A DNA stretch of 64,000 nt from Sphingomonas yunnanensis (GTDB lineage: Bacteria; Pseudomonadota; Alphaproteobacteria; Sphingomonadales; Sphingomonadaceae), in contig NZ_JAIOKB010000001.1 in assembly GCF_019898765.1 (NCBI RefSeq), positions 248,001 through 312,000 on the forward strand. The letters are read 5' to 3'. Position numbers and translations under genes: made by a program. Below the pieces are notes generated by a model. It worked only from the letters and a program-made list of their open reading frames with translations. It did no database searches and was not told where the DNA came from. Shown here one piece after another: positions 50,456 through 63,634 of the stretch. The stretch's first letter is position 1, and each line of letters begins with the position of its first letter.

Positions 50456-51322
50456 GTGGTGACGTCGGGTGCGGACTGGCGTGGCCGTGTCGGGGCGACC
50501 TGGGCCGCGGAGTGGCAGCGCACCGAACGCGCCTTCGCGGATATCGCCGCCGTCCTGGACGCGGCGATTATGTCAATCGTGCCGGAGAAGGGGCGCGCCG
50601 CCGACGTCGGCTGCGGGGCGGGGAGTACCGGTCTGGCACTCGCCGCGGCGTGTCCCGGTCTAAAGGTGACGGGATTGGACCTCGCGGAGCCGCTCGTCGC
50701 GGTGGCTCGGGAGCGTGCGGCTGGCCGCGGCCTGGACGATCACGCCGGGGGCGATCGCCGAGTCGTTTTCCTCGTCGGTGACGCCGCGGTGGTGCTGCCG
50801 ACGCTCGCCCCACTCGATCTCATCGTCTCGCGCCACGGCGTGATGTTCTTCGACGATCCCGTCGCTTCCTTCGCGGCGATGGCGCGTGCGGCGCGACCGG
50901 GCGCGCCGCTCGTCTTCTCCTGCTTCAGATCGCGCGAGGAGAATGACTGGGCCAATGCGCTGGACGCCGCGGTCGGCACGTCGCCCGACGTCAACGGCGT
51001 CTATACCCCGGGTCCGTTCGGTCTCGCCGACCGCGCTCATACGCGGGATATCCTCTTCGCCGCCGGGTGGCGTGACGCGTGTGTCACACCGCATGACGTC
51101 AAGTACGTCGTGGGCGCCGGTGACGACCCGATCGCCGACGCGCTCGCCTTCTTCCGCCGGATCGGCCCCGCCGCGGCGGCGCTCGCCGCCGCGGAGCCGG
51201 ATGAGCGAGCGGCAATCGAGCGTCGCATCGTGGCGGCACTCGCACCGCGGATACGCGACGGCGCGGTCGCGTTCACCGCAGCGATCTGGATCTGGGTCGC
51301 GCGTTCAGGGGAGCCGTCATGA
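50456..51322 (+). CDS. Class I SAM-dependent methyltransferase
   Basis: 288 residues. SAM motif I is AADVGCGAGSTGLALAAACP near residue 47, motif II TGLDLAEPLVAVARERA, and motif post-I/III LDLIVSRHGVMFFDDPVAS. Substrate unknown. Tandem GTG codons at 50456 and 50459 are the only starts close to the N-terminal sequence. It overlaps the GST gene by 4 bp (ATGA). Confidence 0.85.
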   Translation: MVTSGADWRGRVGATWAAEWQRTERAFADIAAVLDAAIMSIVPEKGRAADVGCGAGSTGLALAAACPGLKVTGLDLAEPLVAVARERAAGRGLDDHAGGDRRVVFLVGDAAVVLPTLAPLDLIVSRHGVMFFDDPVASFAAMARAARPGAPLVFSCFRSREENDWANALDAAVGTSPDVNGVYTPGPFGLADRAHTRDILFAAGWRDACVTPHDVKYVVGAGDDPIADALAFFRRIGPAAAALAAAEPDERAAIERRIVAALAPRIRDGAVAFTAAIWIWVARSGEPS

Positions 51323-51972
51323 CGATCGTCGTCCACCATCTCGAGAACTCGCGCTCGCAGCGCGTGCTGTGGCTGCTCGAGGAACTCGGGCTGGCCTATG
51401 AGGTGGAGCGGTACGCGCGTGACCCCAAGACGATGCTCGCGCCGCCCGAGCTTCGCCGCGTTCATCCGCTCGGCAAGTCGCCGGTGATCGAGGATCGCGA
51501 CGGGGCGGCGCCGGGCGAGCGCGGCCGCGTGGTCGCCGAGACCGGCGCGATCGTCGAGTATCTCGTCGACCGCGCGGACGGCAGGCTCGGCGCCCCGGCG
51601 AAGCGCGACGACGCGCTGCGCTATCGCTTCTGGCTCCATTATGCCGAAGGGTCGATGATGCCGCCGCTGCTGCTCAAGCTGGTGCTGTCACGGCTGCCGC
51701 TGATCGGCACGCGCGCGGTGGCGCGCGTCCAGCCGATGATCGACCGTCACCTCGACTTCGTCGAAGCGGAGCTGGCGGATCGGCCGTGGTTCGCGGGCGA
51801 CACCTTCACCGCGGCGGACATCATGATGAGCTTCCCGCTCGAGGCGGCCCGCCACCGCGCCGGGCTGGGCGGGTCGCGGCCGGCGACCGTCGCGTGGCTG
51901 GCGAAGATCCACGTGCGGCCGGGCTACCAGCGCGCGCTCGCCCGCGGCGGTCCGTACGCCTATGCGCGCTGA
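51319..51972 (+). CDS. Glutathione S-transferase family protein
   Basis: 217 residues: N-terminal thioredoxin fold (IVVHHLENSRSQRVLWLLEE, with the conserved Ser region) and VAETGAIVEYLVDR, which holds glutathione-contacting residues, then an all-helical C-terminal domain (PWFAGDTFTAADIMMSFPLE). Substrate unknown. Confidence 0.88.
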   Translation: MTIVVHHLENSRSQRVLWLLEELGLAYEVERYARDPKTMLAPPELRRVHPLGKSPVIEDRDGAAPGERGRVVAETGAIVEYLVDRADGRLGAPAKRDDALRYRFWLHYAEGSMMPPLLLKLVLSRLPLIGTRAVARVQPMIDRHLDFVEAELADRPWFAGDTFTAADIMMSFPLEAARHRAGLGGSRPATVAWLAKIHVRPGYQRALARGGPYAYAR

Positions 51973-52027
51973 GGTTACGCAGGACGGCGCGGATCGGGCG
52001 CCTCACGCCTGACCCGCGCCCCTCGCC

Positions 52028-54763
<2,736 letters not shown>

Positions 54764-54809
54764 AGATAGACATCCCCCCATGCGGCGCATGCGCCGTAGC
54801 GGCGGGCGA

Positions 54810-55721
54810 TTAGACCGGAGTAGGATAATTAACCGTAAACGCACCCGCGCCGGCGCGCGCCAACTCGGTCAGACGATCGCCGATCCGGGCGAGCGCGACG
54901 CTTCCCTCGGCGCGCGCGCGGCTGTCGGGCGCGAAGCAGAGCGCCATGGTTCTGCGCTGGTCAAAGCCGGCGAGCGGCACCAGCGCGAGCGCCGGGTCCG
55001 CGTAGCAGGCCGGAAGCAGGGTCGTCGCGAGTCCGGCGCGGACGTAGGCGAGCGCGCGCGCGTCGTTGTGCGTACGCGCCGCCATGAACGGGCGGATGCC
55101 GCGTGCGGTGAAGAAGCGGCTGGTCTCGGCGAGCATCTCGCAGTGGCGACGCACCACCATCGGCTCGGCGGCGAGCTCCTCCGCCTCGACGCTGGCGCGT
55201 GCAGCGAGGCGATGGTCGCGCGCGAACGCCATGGCATAGGGCTCCTCGAACAGCACGCGATGCGGCAGCGCGGCGTCGAGTGGCGCGACGATCGCGTCGA
55301 CGCGCCCCCGGTCGAGCGCGGCGCGCAGCTCGCCGGCGCGCCCTTCGACCAGCTCGAGCCGTTCGCCGCCCACCGCGGCCGCGCGCACCGCTTCCTCTAC
55401 CCAGTCGTCGGGCAGGGTGGTGCACAGGCCGAGGCGGATCAGCTTGGCCGCGGGCGAGCCGCTCACCGCCTGCTCGGCGGCGACAAAGCTCGCCTCGATC
55501 CGACGCGCATGCTCGGCGAGCCGCGCGCCGGCGGCGGTGAGCGCGACGCGGCGGTTGCTGCGCTCGAACAACGGCTGGCCGAGCAGCGACTCGAGCTTGG
55601 CGATCCCGACGGAGAGGGTCGGTTGCGTCACGCGACAATGCGAGGCCGCGCGCGAGAAGGTGCCCTGGTCGACCACCGCCAGGAAGTAGCGAAGCAAATA
55701 GCGGTCGATCATAGATGCCAT
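54810..55721 (-). CDS. LysR family transcriptional regulator
   Basis: 303 residues. N-terminal helix-turn-helix YFLAVVDQGTFSRAASHCRV and TQPTLSVGIAKLESLLGQPL, then the LysR substrate-binding domain. Divergent from liuA (158 bp apart) and co-directional with the TonB receptor 46 bp downstream, so it could control either. A 15-bp palindrome spans its start codon. Two starts fit: 55721 (MASMIDRYLL) and 55712 (MIDRYLL); no clear Shine-Dalgarno precedes either. Confidence 0.88.
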   Translation of the reverse strand: MASMIDRYLLRYFLAVVDQGTFSRAASHCRVTQPTLSVGIAKLESLLGQPLFERSNRRVALTAAGARLAEHARRIEASFVAAEQAVSGSPAAKLIRLGLCTTLPDDWVEEAVRAAAVGGERLELVEGRAGELRAALDRGRVDAIVAPLDAALPHRVLFEEPYAMAFARDHRLAARASVEAEELAAEPMVVRRHCEMLAETSRFFTARGIRPFMAARTHNDARALAYVRAGLATTLLPACYADPALALVPLAGFDQRRTMALCFAPDSRARAEGSVALARIGDRLTELARAGAGAFTVNYPTPV

Positions 55722-55725
55722 CTAT
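55711..55725. promoter_or_regulatory. LysR-type palindrome overlapping the lysR start codon
   Basis: ATAGATG-C-CATCTAT is a perfect 15-bp inverted repeat of the ATAG-N7-CTAT kind bound by many LysR proteins. It overlaps the lysR start codon and also faces liuA, fitting autoregulation, divergent control, or both. Confidence 0.55.
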
Positions 55726-55879
55726 GGAATGTGTTCGACCGCTTCAACTTGGGGTGACGGAGTCTCGCGGCTATGCTGACGACGAGAAGAGACGGACCAC
55801 TCTCCCTCTCGTCGCCCCGGCGAACGCCCGCGATGACGATGGTATGGGTGCGCTCCGCAGAACGGTAGAGGATGCGCCC

Positions 55880-57049
55880 ATGACGCCCGATTTCGACTTC
55901 GCGCTGGGCGAGAACGCGGAGATGATCCGCGACACGACGCGACGTTTCGCTGTCGACAAGATCGCGCCGCTCGCGGCGCGGATCGACGCCGAGGACTGGT
56001 TCCCGCGCGAGGAACTCTGGCCCGCGATGGGCGAGCTCGGCCTGCACGGCATCACCGTGGACGAGGCCGACGGTGGGCTCGGGCTCGGCTATCTCGAGCA
56101 TGTCGTCGCGCAGGAGGAAGTGGCGCGCGCCTCGGCCTCGATCGGCCTCTCCTACGGGGCGCACTCCAACCTGTGCGTCAACCAGATCCGGCGCTGGGCC
56201 GATCCCGAGCAGAAGGCGCGCTTCCTGCCCAAGCTGATCTCGGGCGAGCATGTCGGCAGCCTCGCCATGTCCGAGGCGGGCGCGGGCTCGGACGTCGTCT
56301 CGATGAAGCTCGCCGCGCGCCGCAGCGATCGCGGCTGGGTGCTCAACGGCACCAAATTCTGGATCACCAACGCTCCCTACGCCGACACGTTGGTGGTCTA
56401 TGCCAAGACCGGAGAGGGCAGCCGCGGCATCACCACCTTCCTGATCGAGAAGGACATGCCCGGTTTCGCGATCGGCCAGAAGATCGACAAGATGGGGATG
56501 CGCGGCTCCCCCACCGCCGAGCTGGTGTTCACCGACTGCGAGGTGCCCGAGGCGAACGTGATGGGGCCGCTCAACGGCGGCGTCGGGATCCTGATGAGCG
56601 GGCTGGACTATGAGCGCACCGTGCTCGCCGGGATCCAGCTCGGCATCATGCAGGCGTGCCTCGACACGGTGCTGCCGTACCTGCGCGAGCGCCGTCAGTT
56701 CGGCCGCGCGATCGGCAGCTTCCAGCTGATGCAGGCCAAGGTGGCCGATATGTACGTCGCGCTCAACTCGGCGCGCGCCTATGTCTATGCCGTGGCGCGC
56801 AGCTGCGACGCGGGCCGAACCACGCGCTTCGACGCCGCGGGCGCGATCCTGCTCGCCTCGGAGAGCGCTTTCCGCGTCGCGGGCGAGGCGGTGCAGGCGC
56901 TCGGCGGCGCGGGTTATACCAAGGACTGGCCGGTCGAGCGCTTCCTCCGCGACGCCAAACTGCTCGACATCGGCGCGGGCACCAACGAGATCCGCCGCAT
57001 GCTGATCGGGCGCGAGCTGGTCGGCGCAACCGAGCCGGTGGCGCAGTGA
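55880..57049 (+). CDS. liuA: Isovaleryl-CoA dehydrogenase
   Basis: FAD-dependent oxidation of isovaleryl-CoA to 3-methylcrotonyl-CoA in leucine degradation, donating electrons to ETF. 389 residues. Acyl-CoA dehydrogenase signatures [20 protein letters not shown] and [20 protein letters not shown], and the isovaleryl-specific-looking [12 protein letters not shown] and [24 protein letters not shown] precedes the ATG by 8 bp. First gene of the liu cluster; its stop overlaps liuB. Confidence 0.9.
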   Translation: MTPDFDFALGENAEMIRDTTRRFAVDKIAPLAARIDAEDWFPREELWPAMGELGLHGITVDEADGGLGLGYLEHVVAQEEVARASASIGLSYGAHSNLCVNQIRRWADPEQKARFLPKLISGEHVGSLAMSEAGAGSDVVSMKLAARRSDRGWVLNGTKFWITNAPYADTLVVYAKTGEGSRGITTFLIEKDMPGFAIGQKIDKMGMRGSPTAELVFTDCEVPEANVMGPLNGGVGILMSGLDYERTVLAGIQLGIMQACLDTVLPYLRERRQFGRAIGSFQLMQAKVADMYVALNSARAYVYAVARSCDAGRTTRFDAAGAILLASESAFRVAGEAVQALGGAGYTKDWPVERFLRDAKLLDIGAGTNEIRRMLIGRELVGATEPVAQ

Positions 57050-58647
57050 GCGCGCCCGTCCTCGCCTCGACGGTAGCGCGCGACGACGACCGCTTCCGCG
57101 CCAACGACTCGCACCATCGCGCGCTCGCCACCGAGCTGCGCGCGCGCGTCGCCGCGGCGGCGCTCGGCGGCAGCGCTTCGTCGCGCGAGCGCCACAAAGC
57201 GCGGGGCAAACTGCTGCCGCGCGAGCGGGTCGAGCGGCTGCTCGACGCCGGCGCGGCGTTCCTCGAGATCGGCCAGCTCGCCGCGAACGGGCTCTACGGC
57301 GACGAGGTGCCCGGCGCCGGGCTGATCTGCGGCGTCGGCACCATCTCGGGGCGGCACGTGATGATCGTCGCCAACGACGCCACGGTGAAGGGCGGCACCT
57401 ATTATCCCCTCACCGTCAAGAAGCACCTGCGCGCCCAGGAGATCGCGCTCGAGAACCGACTACCCTGCGTCTATCTCGTCGACTCGGGCGGCGCCAACCT
57501 GCCGCACCAGGCCGAGGTCTTCCCCGACCGCGACCATTTCGGCCGGATCTTCTTCAACCAGGCGCAGATGTCGGCGCGCGGGATCGCGCAGGTGGCGTGC
57601 GTGATGGGCAGCTGCACCGCTGGCGGCGCCTATGTCCCCGCCATGTCGGACGAGACGGTGATCGTGCGCGGTCAGGGGACGATCTTCCTCGCCGGGCCGC
57701 CGCTGGTGAAGGCGGCGACGGGCGAGGAGATCAGCGCGGAAGAGCTCGGCGGCGCGGACACGCACGGCCGTCGCTCGGGCGTGGTCGACCATGTCGCGGC
57801 GGACGATCTCGACGCGCTGACGATCGTGCGCGACATCGTCGCCACGCTGCCGCCGCCGCCGGTGCCGACGGTCAATCTCGCGCCCCCCGCGCCGCCGCTC
57901 TACCCGGCCGAGGAGCTGTACGGGATCGTGCCGCAGGACGTGCGCGCGCCCTATGAGGTGCGTGAGGTGATCGCGCGACTGGTCGACGGCTCGCGCTTCC
58001 ACGAGTTCAAGCTTTTGTTCGGCAGCAGCCTGGTGTGCGGCTTCGCGCACGTGCACGGCATGCCGGTCGCGATCCTCGCCAACAACGGCGTGCTCTTCTC
58101 CGAGAGCGCGCAGAAGGGCGCGCACTTCATCGAGCTGGCGTGCCAGCGCCGCGTGCCGCTGCTGTTCCTGCAGAACATCTCGGGCTTCATGGTCGGCGGC
58201 AGATATGAGGCGGAGGGCATCGCCAAGCACGGCGCCAAGCTCGTCACCGCGGTTGCGACCGCCAGCGTACCCAAGCTGACGCTGCTGATCGGCGGCAGCT
58301 TCGGCGCGGGCAATTACGGCATGTGCGGCCGCGCCTATGGCCCGCGCTTCCTGTTCAGCTGGCCCAACAGTCGGATCAGCGTGATGGGCGGCGAGCAGGC
58401 CGCGGCGGTGCTCGCCACCGTCCACCGCGACGCGGCGACGTGGACGGAGGACAAGGCCGAGGCGTTCAAGGCGCCGGTGCGGCAGAAGTACGAGGACGAG
58501 GGCAACCCTTACTACGCCACGGCGCGGCTGTGGGACGACGGCGTGATCGACCCGGCGCAGACCCGCGACGTGCTCGGCCTGGCGCTGGCGGCGTGCCTCA
58601 ACGCGCCGGTCGAGGAGGCGCCGCGCTTCGGGGTGTTCCGGATGTGA
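57046..58647 (+). CDS. liuB: Methylcrotonyl-CoA carboxylase beta subunit (carboxyltransferase)
   Basis: Transfers CO2 from carboxybiotin to 3-methylcrotonyl-CoA. 533 residues, normal for Liu[41 protein letters not shown], the CoA-binding [16 protein letters not shown] and the C-terminal [19 protein letters not shown] are characteristic. GTG start overlaps the liuA stop. The partner biotin subunit liuD is displaced 526 bp downstream by the GIY-YIG cassette. Confidence 0.94.
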   Translation: MSAPVLASTVARDDDRFRANDSHHRALATELRARVAAAALGGSASSRERHKARGKLLPRERVERLLDAGAAFLEIGQLAANGLYGDEVPGAGLICGVGTISGRHVMIVANDATVKGGTYYPLTVKKHLRAQEIALENRLPCVYLVDSGGANLPHQAEVFPDRDHFGRIFFNQAQMSARGIAQVACVMGSCTAGGAYVPAMSDETVIVRGQGTIFLAGPPLVKAATGEEISAEELGGADTHGRRSGVVDHVAADDLDALTIVRDIVATLPPPPVPTVNLAPPAPPLYPAEELYGIVPQDVRAPYEVREVIARLVDGSRFHEFKLLFGSSLVCGFAHVHGMPVAILANNGVLFSESAQKGAHFIELACQRRVPLLFLQNISGFMVGGRYEAEGIAKHGAKLVTAVATASVPKLTLLIGGSFGAGNYGMCGRAYGPRFLFSWPNSRISVMGGEQAAAVLATVHRDAATWTEDKAEAFKAPVRQKYEDEGNPYYATARLWDDGVIDPAQTRDVLGLALAACLNAPVEEAPRFGVFRM

Positions 58648-58710
58648 GGGGGGTGGGTGATCATCGCAGCGAGCGTTCAGGCCGCATTATGCGCGCTCTC
58701 GCCTCTACCT

Positions 58711-59120
58711 GGCGTCACCCTGAACTTGTTTCAGGGTCCACCAAGCCGCGTAGGCGGAGGGAGCGGCGCAGAACCGAGCGTCACCGCGAGATCAGCCCAA
58801 ACAGGATTGTCGCGCTCGATGAGGTTCATCTTCCACTCGCGATGCCAGCGCTTCAGCTGCTTCTCGCGCGCGATCGCGGTGGGCATGTCGGCGAAGAACT
58901 CGTAGCGGGCCAGCCGGGCGACCTTGTAGCGCCCCGTGAAACCGTCCGTATCGGCACGATGCTGGGGCAGCCGCGCGAGCAGATCGGCGGTGACGCCGAT
59001 GTAGAGCGTGCCGTTGTGCCGGCTCGCCAGGATGTAGACGCACGGCTGCTTGGCCATCCTTACCTTCGTAGGACGGCGCGTGTGGCTCGGTGGATGCTGA
59101 AACAAGTTCAGCATGACGCC
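58711..59120. mobile_element. Candidate cassette: GIY-YIG gene between inverted REP-like arms
   Basis: Arms 58711-58742 and 59089-59120 are 32-bp inverted repeats matching at 28 of 32 positions. Each is also a hairpin with a 7-bp stem (ACCCTGA/TCAGGGT on the left, ATGCTGA/TCAGCAT on the right); the changed bases are compensated, so pairing is kept. Between them is one gene on the minus strand whose last codons and stop lie inside the left arm. The unit separates liuB from liuD, two subunits of one enzyme. The same arm family occurs without a gene at 33756, 14954, 8683 and elsewhere. No target-site duplication is obvious. Reading this as a mobile element is inference. Confidence 0.6.
58731..59057 (-). 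CDS. Stand-alone GIY-YIG nuclease domain protein
   Basis: 108 residues, almost all one GIY-YIG fold: VYIL at residues 7-10 with Tyr8, LYIGVT at 18-23 with Tyr19, Arg29 in LLARLPQHR, and the metal-ligand Glu65 in IAREKQLKRW. The catalytic set therefore looks complete. The start ATG at 59057 gives MAKQPCVYIL; earlier in-frame codons read through the right arm. The C-terminal LGGP and stop are encoded by the left repeat arm. It runs antisense to the liu operon. The biological role of such small GIY-YIG proteins is unknown. Confidence 0.88.
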   Translation of the reverse strand: MAKQPCVYILASRHNGTLYIGVTADLLARLPQHRADTDGFTGRYKVARLARYEFFADMPTAIAREKQLKRWHREWKMNLIERDNPVWADLAVTLGSAPLPPPTRLGGP

Positions 59121-59173
59121 ATCATCAGGGCGGATGAAGCGCAGCTCACCCCCGAGTCCCGGAGGTAAACCCC

Positions 59174-61014
<1,841 letters not shown>

Positions 61015-61015
<1 letters not shown>

Positions 61016-61464
61016 TGGCGGGACGTCACTATGACGGATGGGCGCTCGGTGACCAAGTCGAGCATCCGATCCGCCGCACCGTCACCGAGACCGACAACCT
61101 GCTGTTCTCGACGATGACCCACAACCCGCAGCCGCTCCACCTCGACGCCGAGGCGGCGCGCGCCTCCGAGTTCGGGCAGATTTTGGTCAACGGCACCTTC
61201 ACCTTCGCGCTGATGGTGGGACTGACGGTCGGGGAGACAACGCTGGGGACGCTGGTCGCCAATATGGGGTACGATAAGGTCGTGATGCCCGCGCCGGTGT
61301 TCATCGGCGACACGCTGCGCGCCTCCAGCGTGGTGATCGCGCTCCGCGACAGCCGATCGCGTCCCGAGGCGGGACTAGTGACGTTCGAGCACCGGTTGCA
61401 CAACCAGCGCGACGAGCTGGTATGCCAGTGCCTGCGTACCGCGTTGCTGACGCGAACGGGGTAG
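61015..61464 (+). CDS. MaoC-like hot-dog dehydratase
   Basis: 149 residues. ETDNLLFSTMTHNPQPLHLD contains the hydratase Asp-x4-His type motif at the start of the hot-dog helix, followed by ILVNGTFTFALMVGLTVGET. Such proteins hydrate enoyl-CoAs; in this position a role in leucine or acyl-CoA degradation is likely. The ATG overlaps the liuD stop; a GTG at 61012 is an alternative. Confidence 0.85.
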
Positions 61465-61694
61465 AGGTATTGTGTCGGCACTACATGGCCTGAACGTTCC
61501 TGTTCCCCGGCGGTAGCCGGTGCCCAGGTGGGAAGGCGGCAGTGGGACGCACTGGAGTCTCTCAGTCGGGCTCCAACTTCTGCCGGGGAACGGCGAGTGA
61601 GAGAAGTGTCCGTCCGGGGCAGCCCCGCGTCCGCGCGTCGACGCCCCGCGAGGGGGTGTTCCCACCGGCCGCGCGGCACACTAGAGGAAGCGCG

Positions 61695-63215
61695 ATGAAC
61701 CAGCGTCCCGCTTCTCCGCGCCGCCGCCTGCTCTGGCGCGCCAGCCCGTTCGCTTCCATCGTCGCGTTGGTCGCGCCCGCGGCGGCGCAGGTCGTCGCGC
61801 CGGCCCCAACGACCACCCAGGTCCCCGCGTCGCCGGTGCCGCCCGCGCCGGTGCCGGTCATTCCCGTGCCGCCAGTGGCGCCGAGCGTGCCACTGCCGAC
61901 GCTCAGCGCGGCGCAGCGCCAGCAGCTCGCCACGCTGATCGCCGACGACGAGCTCGCGCAGGGGTTGCGGCTGACGCGGCGTACCGACCTCGACTCGCTC
62001 GACTCCGAAGCGCTGGTGCGCGCCGCGCTCGACCACGCGCGCGCGGTTCATGCCGGGCGGCTGATGCCCGAGGATTTCCAGAAGGACTGGGGCGTTCGCC
62101 CGCCCGCCTATGATCCGCTGCCGTCCTTCGCCGACGCGGTGTCGCGCGATCGGCTGTCGAGCTGGCTGCGTTCGCTGCCGCCGCCCTATCAGGGCTACGA
62201 CACGCTCGTGGCCGGGCTCGCGCGCTACCGCGCCATCGCCGGCAAGGGCGGCTGGGGCATGCTGGCCGCCACGCCTGCCTTCGGCAGCCGCGGCGCCGAC
62301 GTCGCCAGACTGCGCGAGCGGCTCGCACTGGAGGATCCGCAGTCGCCGCCGTCGGGCGACACGTTCGACGCCGCGCTGCTCGAGGCGGTACGGCGCGCGC
62401 AGCGGCGCTACGGCCTCAACCCGGCGGGACAGGTCGGCGCCCAGACGCTCGCCGCGCTCAACGTGCCGGTCGAGCGTCGCATGCGGCAGATCATGGCCAA
62501 TCTCGAGCGCTGGCGCTGGCTGCCGCCGGAGCTCGACAAGAAGCGCGTGCAGGTCAACATCGCCGCCGCGGTGCTCACCGTCTTCGAGGGTGACGAGCCA
62601 GTGATGTCGATGCGGGCAGTGACCGGGCGGCCCGGCAACGAGACGCCGATGCTGATCTCCAAGATCAACAGCATCGTGCTCAACCCGCCGTGGAACGTGC
62701 CCACCTCGATCGCCACCAAGGAGCTGTGGCCCAAGGAGAAGGCCAGCCCGGGCTATCTCAAGCGCAACGGTTTCCGCGTGATCGACACGGGGAACGGCGG
62801 CAAGCGCCTGCAGCAATCGTCCGAGAAGAGCGCGCTCGGCCGCTACAAGTTCGACTTCCCCAACGACTTCGCGGTCTATCTGCACGACACGCCGGCGCGC
62901 TCGGGCTTCTCGCGCTTCGACCGGCTGTCGAGTCACGGCTGCGTGCGCCTGGAGAAGCCCGCCGACCTCGCGCGGCTGATGCTCCGCGACACGCCCGAGT
63001 GGCCGCCCGAGACGATCGACTCGACCGTGGCGGCGGGCAAGACGGTGCGCGCGGCGATGGCGTCCCCGGTCAGCGTCTATCTGCTCTATTGGACGGCTTT
63101 CGCCAGCCCGAGCGGGCAGGTAGGCTTTCGCGAGGATCCGTACAGCTGGGACGCGCGGCTGGCCGCCAGTGTCGAGCGGCGCTCGGCAGTGCAGGTGCAG
63201 GTGGCGGCGCGATGA
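61695..63215 (+). CDS. L,D-transpeptidase (YcbB/LdtD type)
   Basis: Peptidoglycan 3-3 crosslinking enzyme in the periplasm, 506 residues. Signal peptide (FASIVALVAPAAAQ), a proline-rich linker, a peptidoglycan-binding domain (AVRRAQRRYGLNPAGQVGAQ; read as LEAVRRAQRRYGLNPAGQVG), and the YkuD catalytic domain with PMLISKINSIVLNPPWNVPT and the nucleophile C416 in RLSSHGCVRLEKPADLA. Start 61695 with GAGGAAG upstream. The next gene overlaps its stop. Confidence 0.92.
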   Translation: MNQRPASPRRRLLWRASPFASIVALVAPAAAQVVAPAPTTTQVPASPVPPAPVPVIPVPPVAPSVPLPTLSAAQRQQLATLIADDELAQGLRLTRRTDLDSLDSEALVRAALDHARAVHAGRLMPEDFQKDWGVRPPAYDPLPSFADAVSRDRLSSWLRSLPPPYQGYDTLVAGLARYRAIAGKGGWGMLAATPAFGSRGADVARLRERLALEDPQSPPSGDTFDAALLEAVRRAQRRYGLNPAGQVGAQTLAALNVPVERRMRQIMANLERWRWLPPELDKKRVQVNIAAAVLTVFEGDEPVMSMRAVTGRPGNETPMLISKINSIVLNPPWNVPTSIATKELWPKEKASPGYLKRNGFRVIDTGNGGKRLQQSSEKSALGRYKFDFPNDFAVYLHDTPARSGFSRFDRLSSHGCVRLEKPADLARLMLRDTPEWPPETIDSTVAAGKTVRAAMASPVSVYLLYWTAFASPSGQVGFREDPYSWDARLAASVERRSAVQVQVAAR

Positions 63216-63517
63216 GGATGATGACGATGACCAAGCGACTGATGCTCCCGCTGCTCGCGACCGCGGCGCTGGCGATCGCCGGCTGCTCGCGCGAGCCGGA
63301 ACCCGCGCCCGAGCCGACGCCCAGCGAAGAGGCCGTGCCGACGCCCGAGCCGACGCCGGCTCCCGAGCCCTCTCCGGTGGCGTCGCCGAGCGACCTCACC
63401 AACAACACCGCGGCGCTGCCGCCTGAGGAGAAGCCCGCGCCCGACGAGCAGATGCTCGACGACGCCTCCGCTACCGGCATGACCGCGCGCGCCAGGCGCG
63501 AAGCCGAGCACGACTGA
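63212..63517 (+). CDS. Small predicted lipoprotein, Pro/Glu-rich
   Basis: 101 residues: several Met codons, a hydrophobic signal segment (LMLPLLATAALAIAGC) ending in a lipobox (AIAGC), then a Pro-Glu-Ala-rich, probably disordered region (EPEPAPEPTPSEEAVPTPE). It overlaps the L,D-transpeptidase stop (ATGA), so it is likely co-expressed and may act in the same envelope process. I do not recognise a family. Confidence 0.8.
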   Translation: MRMMTMTKRLMLPLLATAALAIAGCSREPEPAPEPTPSEEAVPTPEPTPAPEPSPVASPSDLTNNTAALPPEEKPAPDEQMLDDASATGMTARARREAEHD

Positions 63518-63564
63518 GCTCGCGGCTGCGTGGCGAGACGCCGCCGGAACGGATCGGTTCACGC

Positions 63565-63617
63565 TTGACGCAGATCGAGGCACCACGAACTATCCGATCT
63601 ACTACGTGAGTAGTAGA
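63565..63617 (+). promoter_or_regulatory. Candidate promoter and palindrome upstream of GAF gene
   Basis: TTGACG (63565-63570), a 17-bp spacer and AACTAT (63588-63593) form a plausible sigma-70-like promoter. TCTACTAC (63598-63605) and GTAGTAGA (63610-63617) around GTGA form a perfect 20-bp inverted repeat at or just after the expected start of transcription, where a repressor would block it. Confidence 0.45.
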
Positions 63618-63634
63618 TACAGGGGATAGGAAGG

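Noticed and set aside
55812-55846. CCCCGGCGAACGCCCGCGATGACG near liuA, resembling a class B repeat arm
   Set aside because: Only a half arm with imperfect hairpin and no partner nearby; possibly a decayed copy, too weak to annotate.
61497-61530. TTCCCCGGCGGTAGCCGGTGCCCAGG before the L,D-transpeptidase
   Set aside because: Looks like a remnant of the same repeat class but lacks the inverted second arm.
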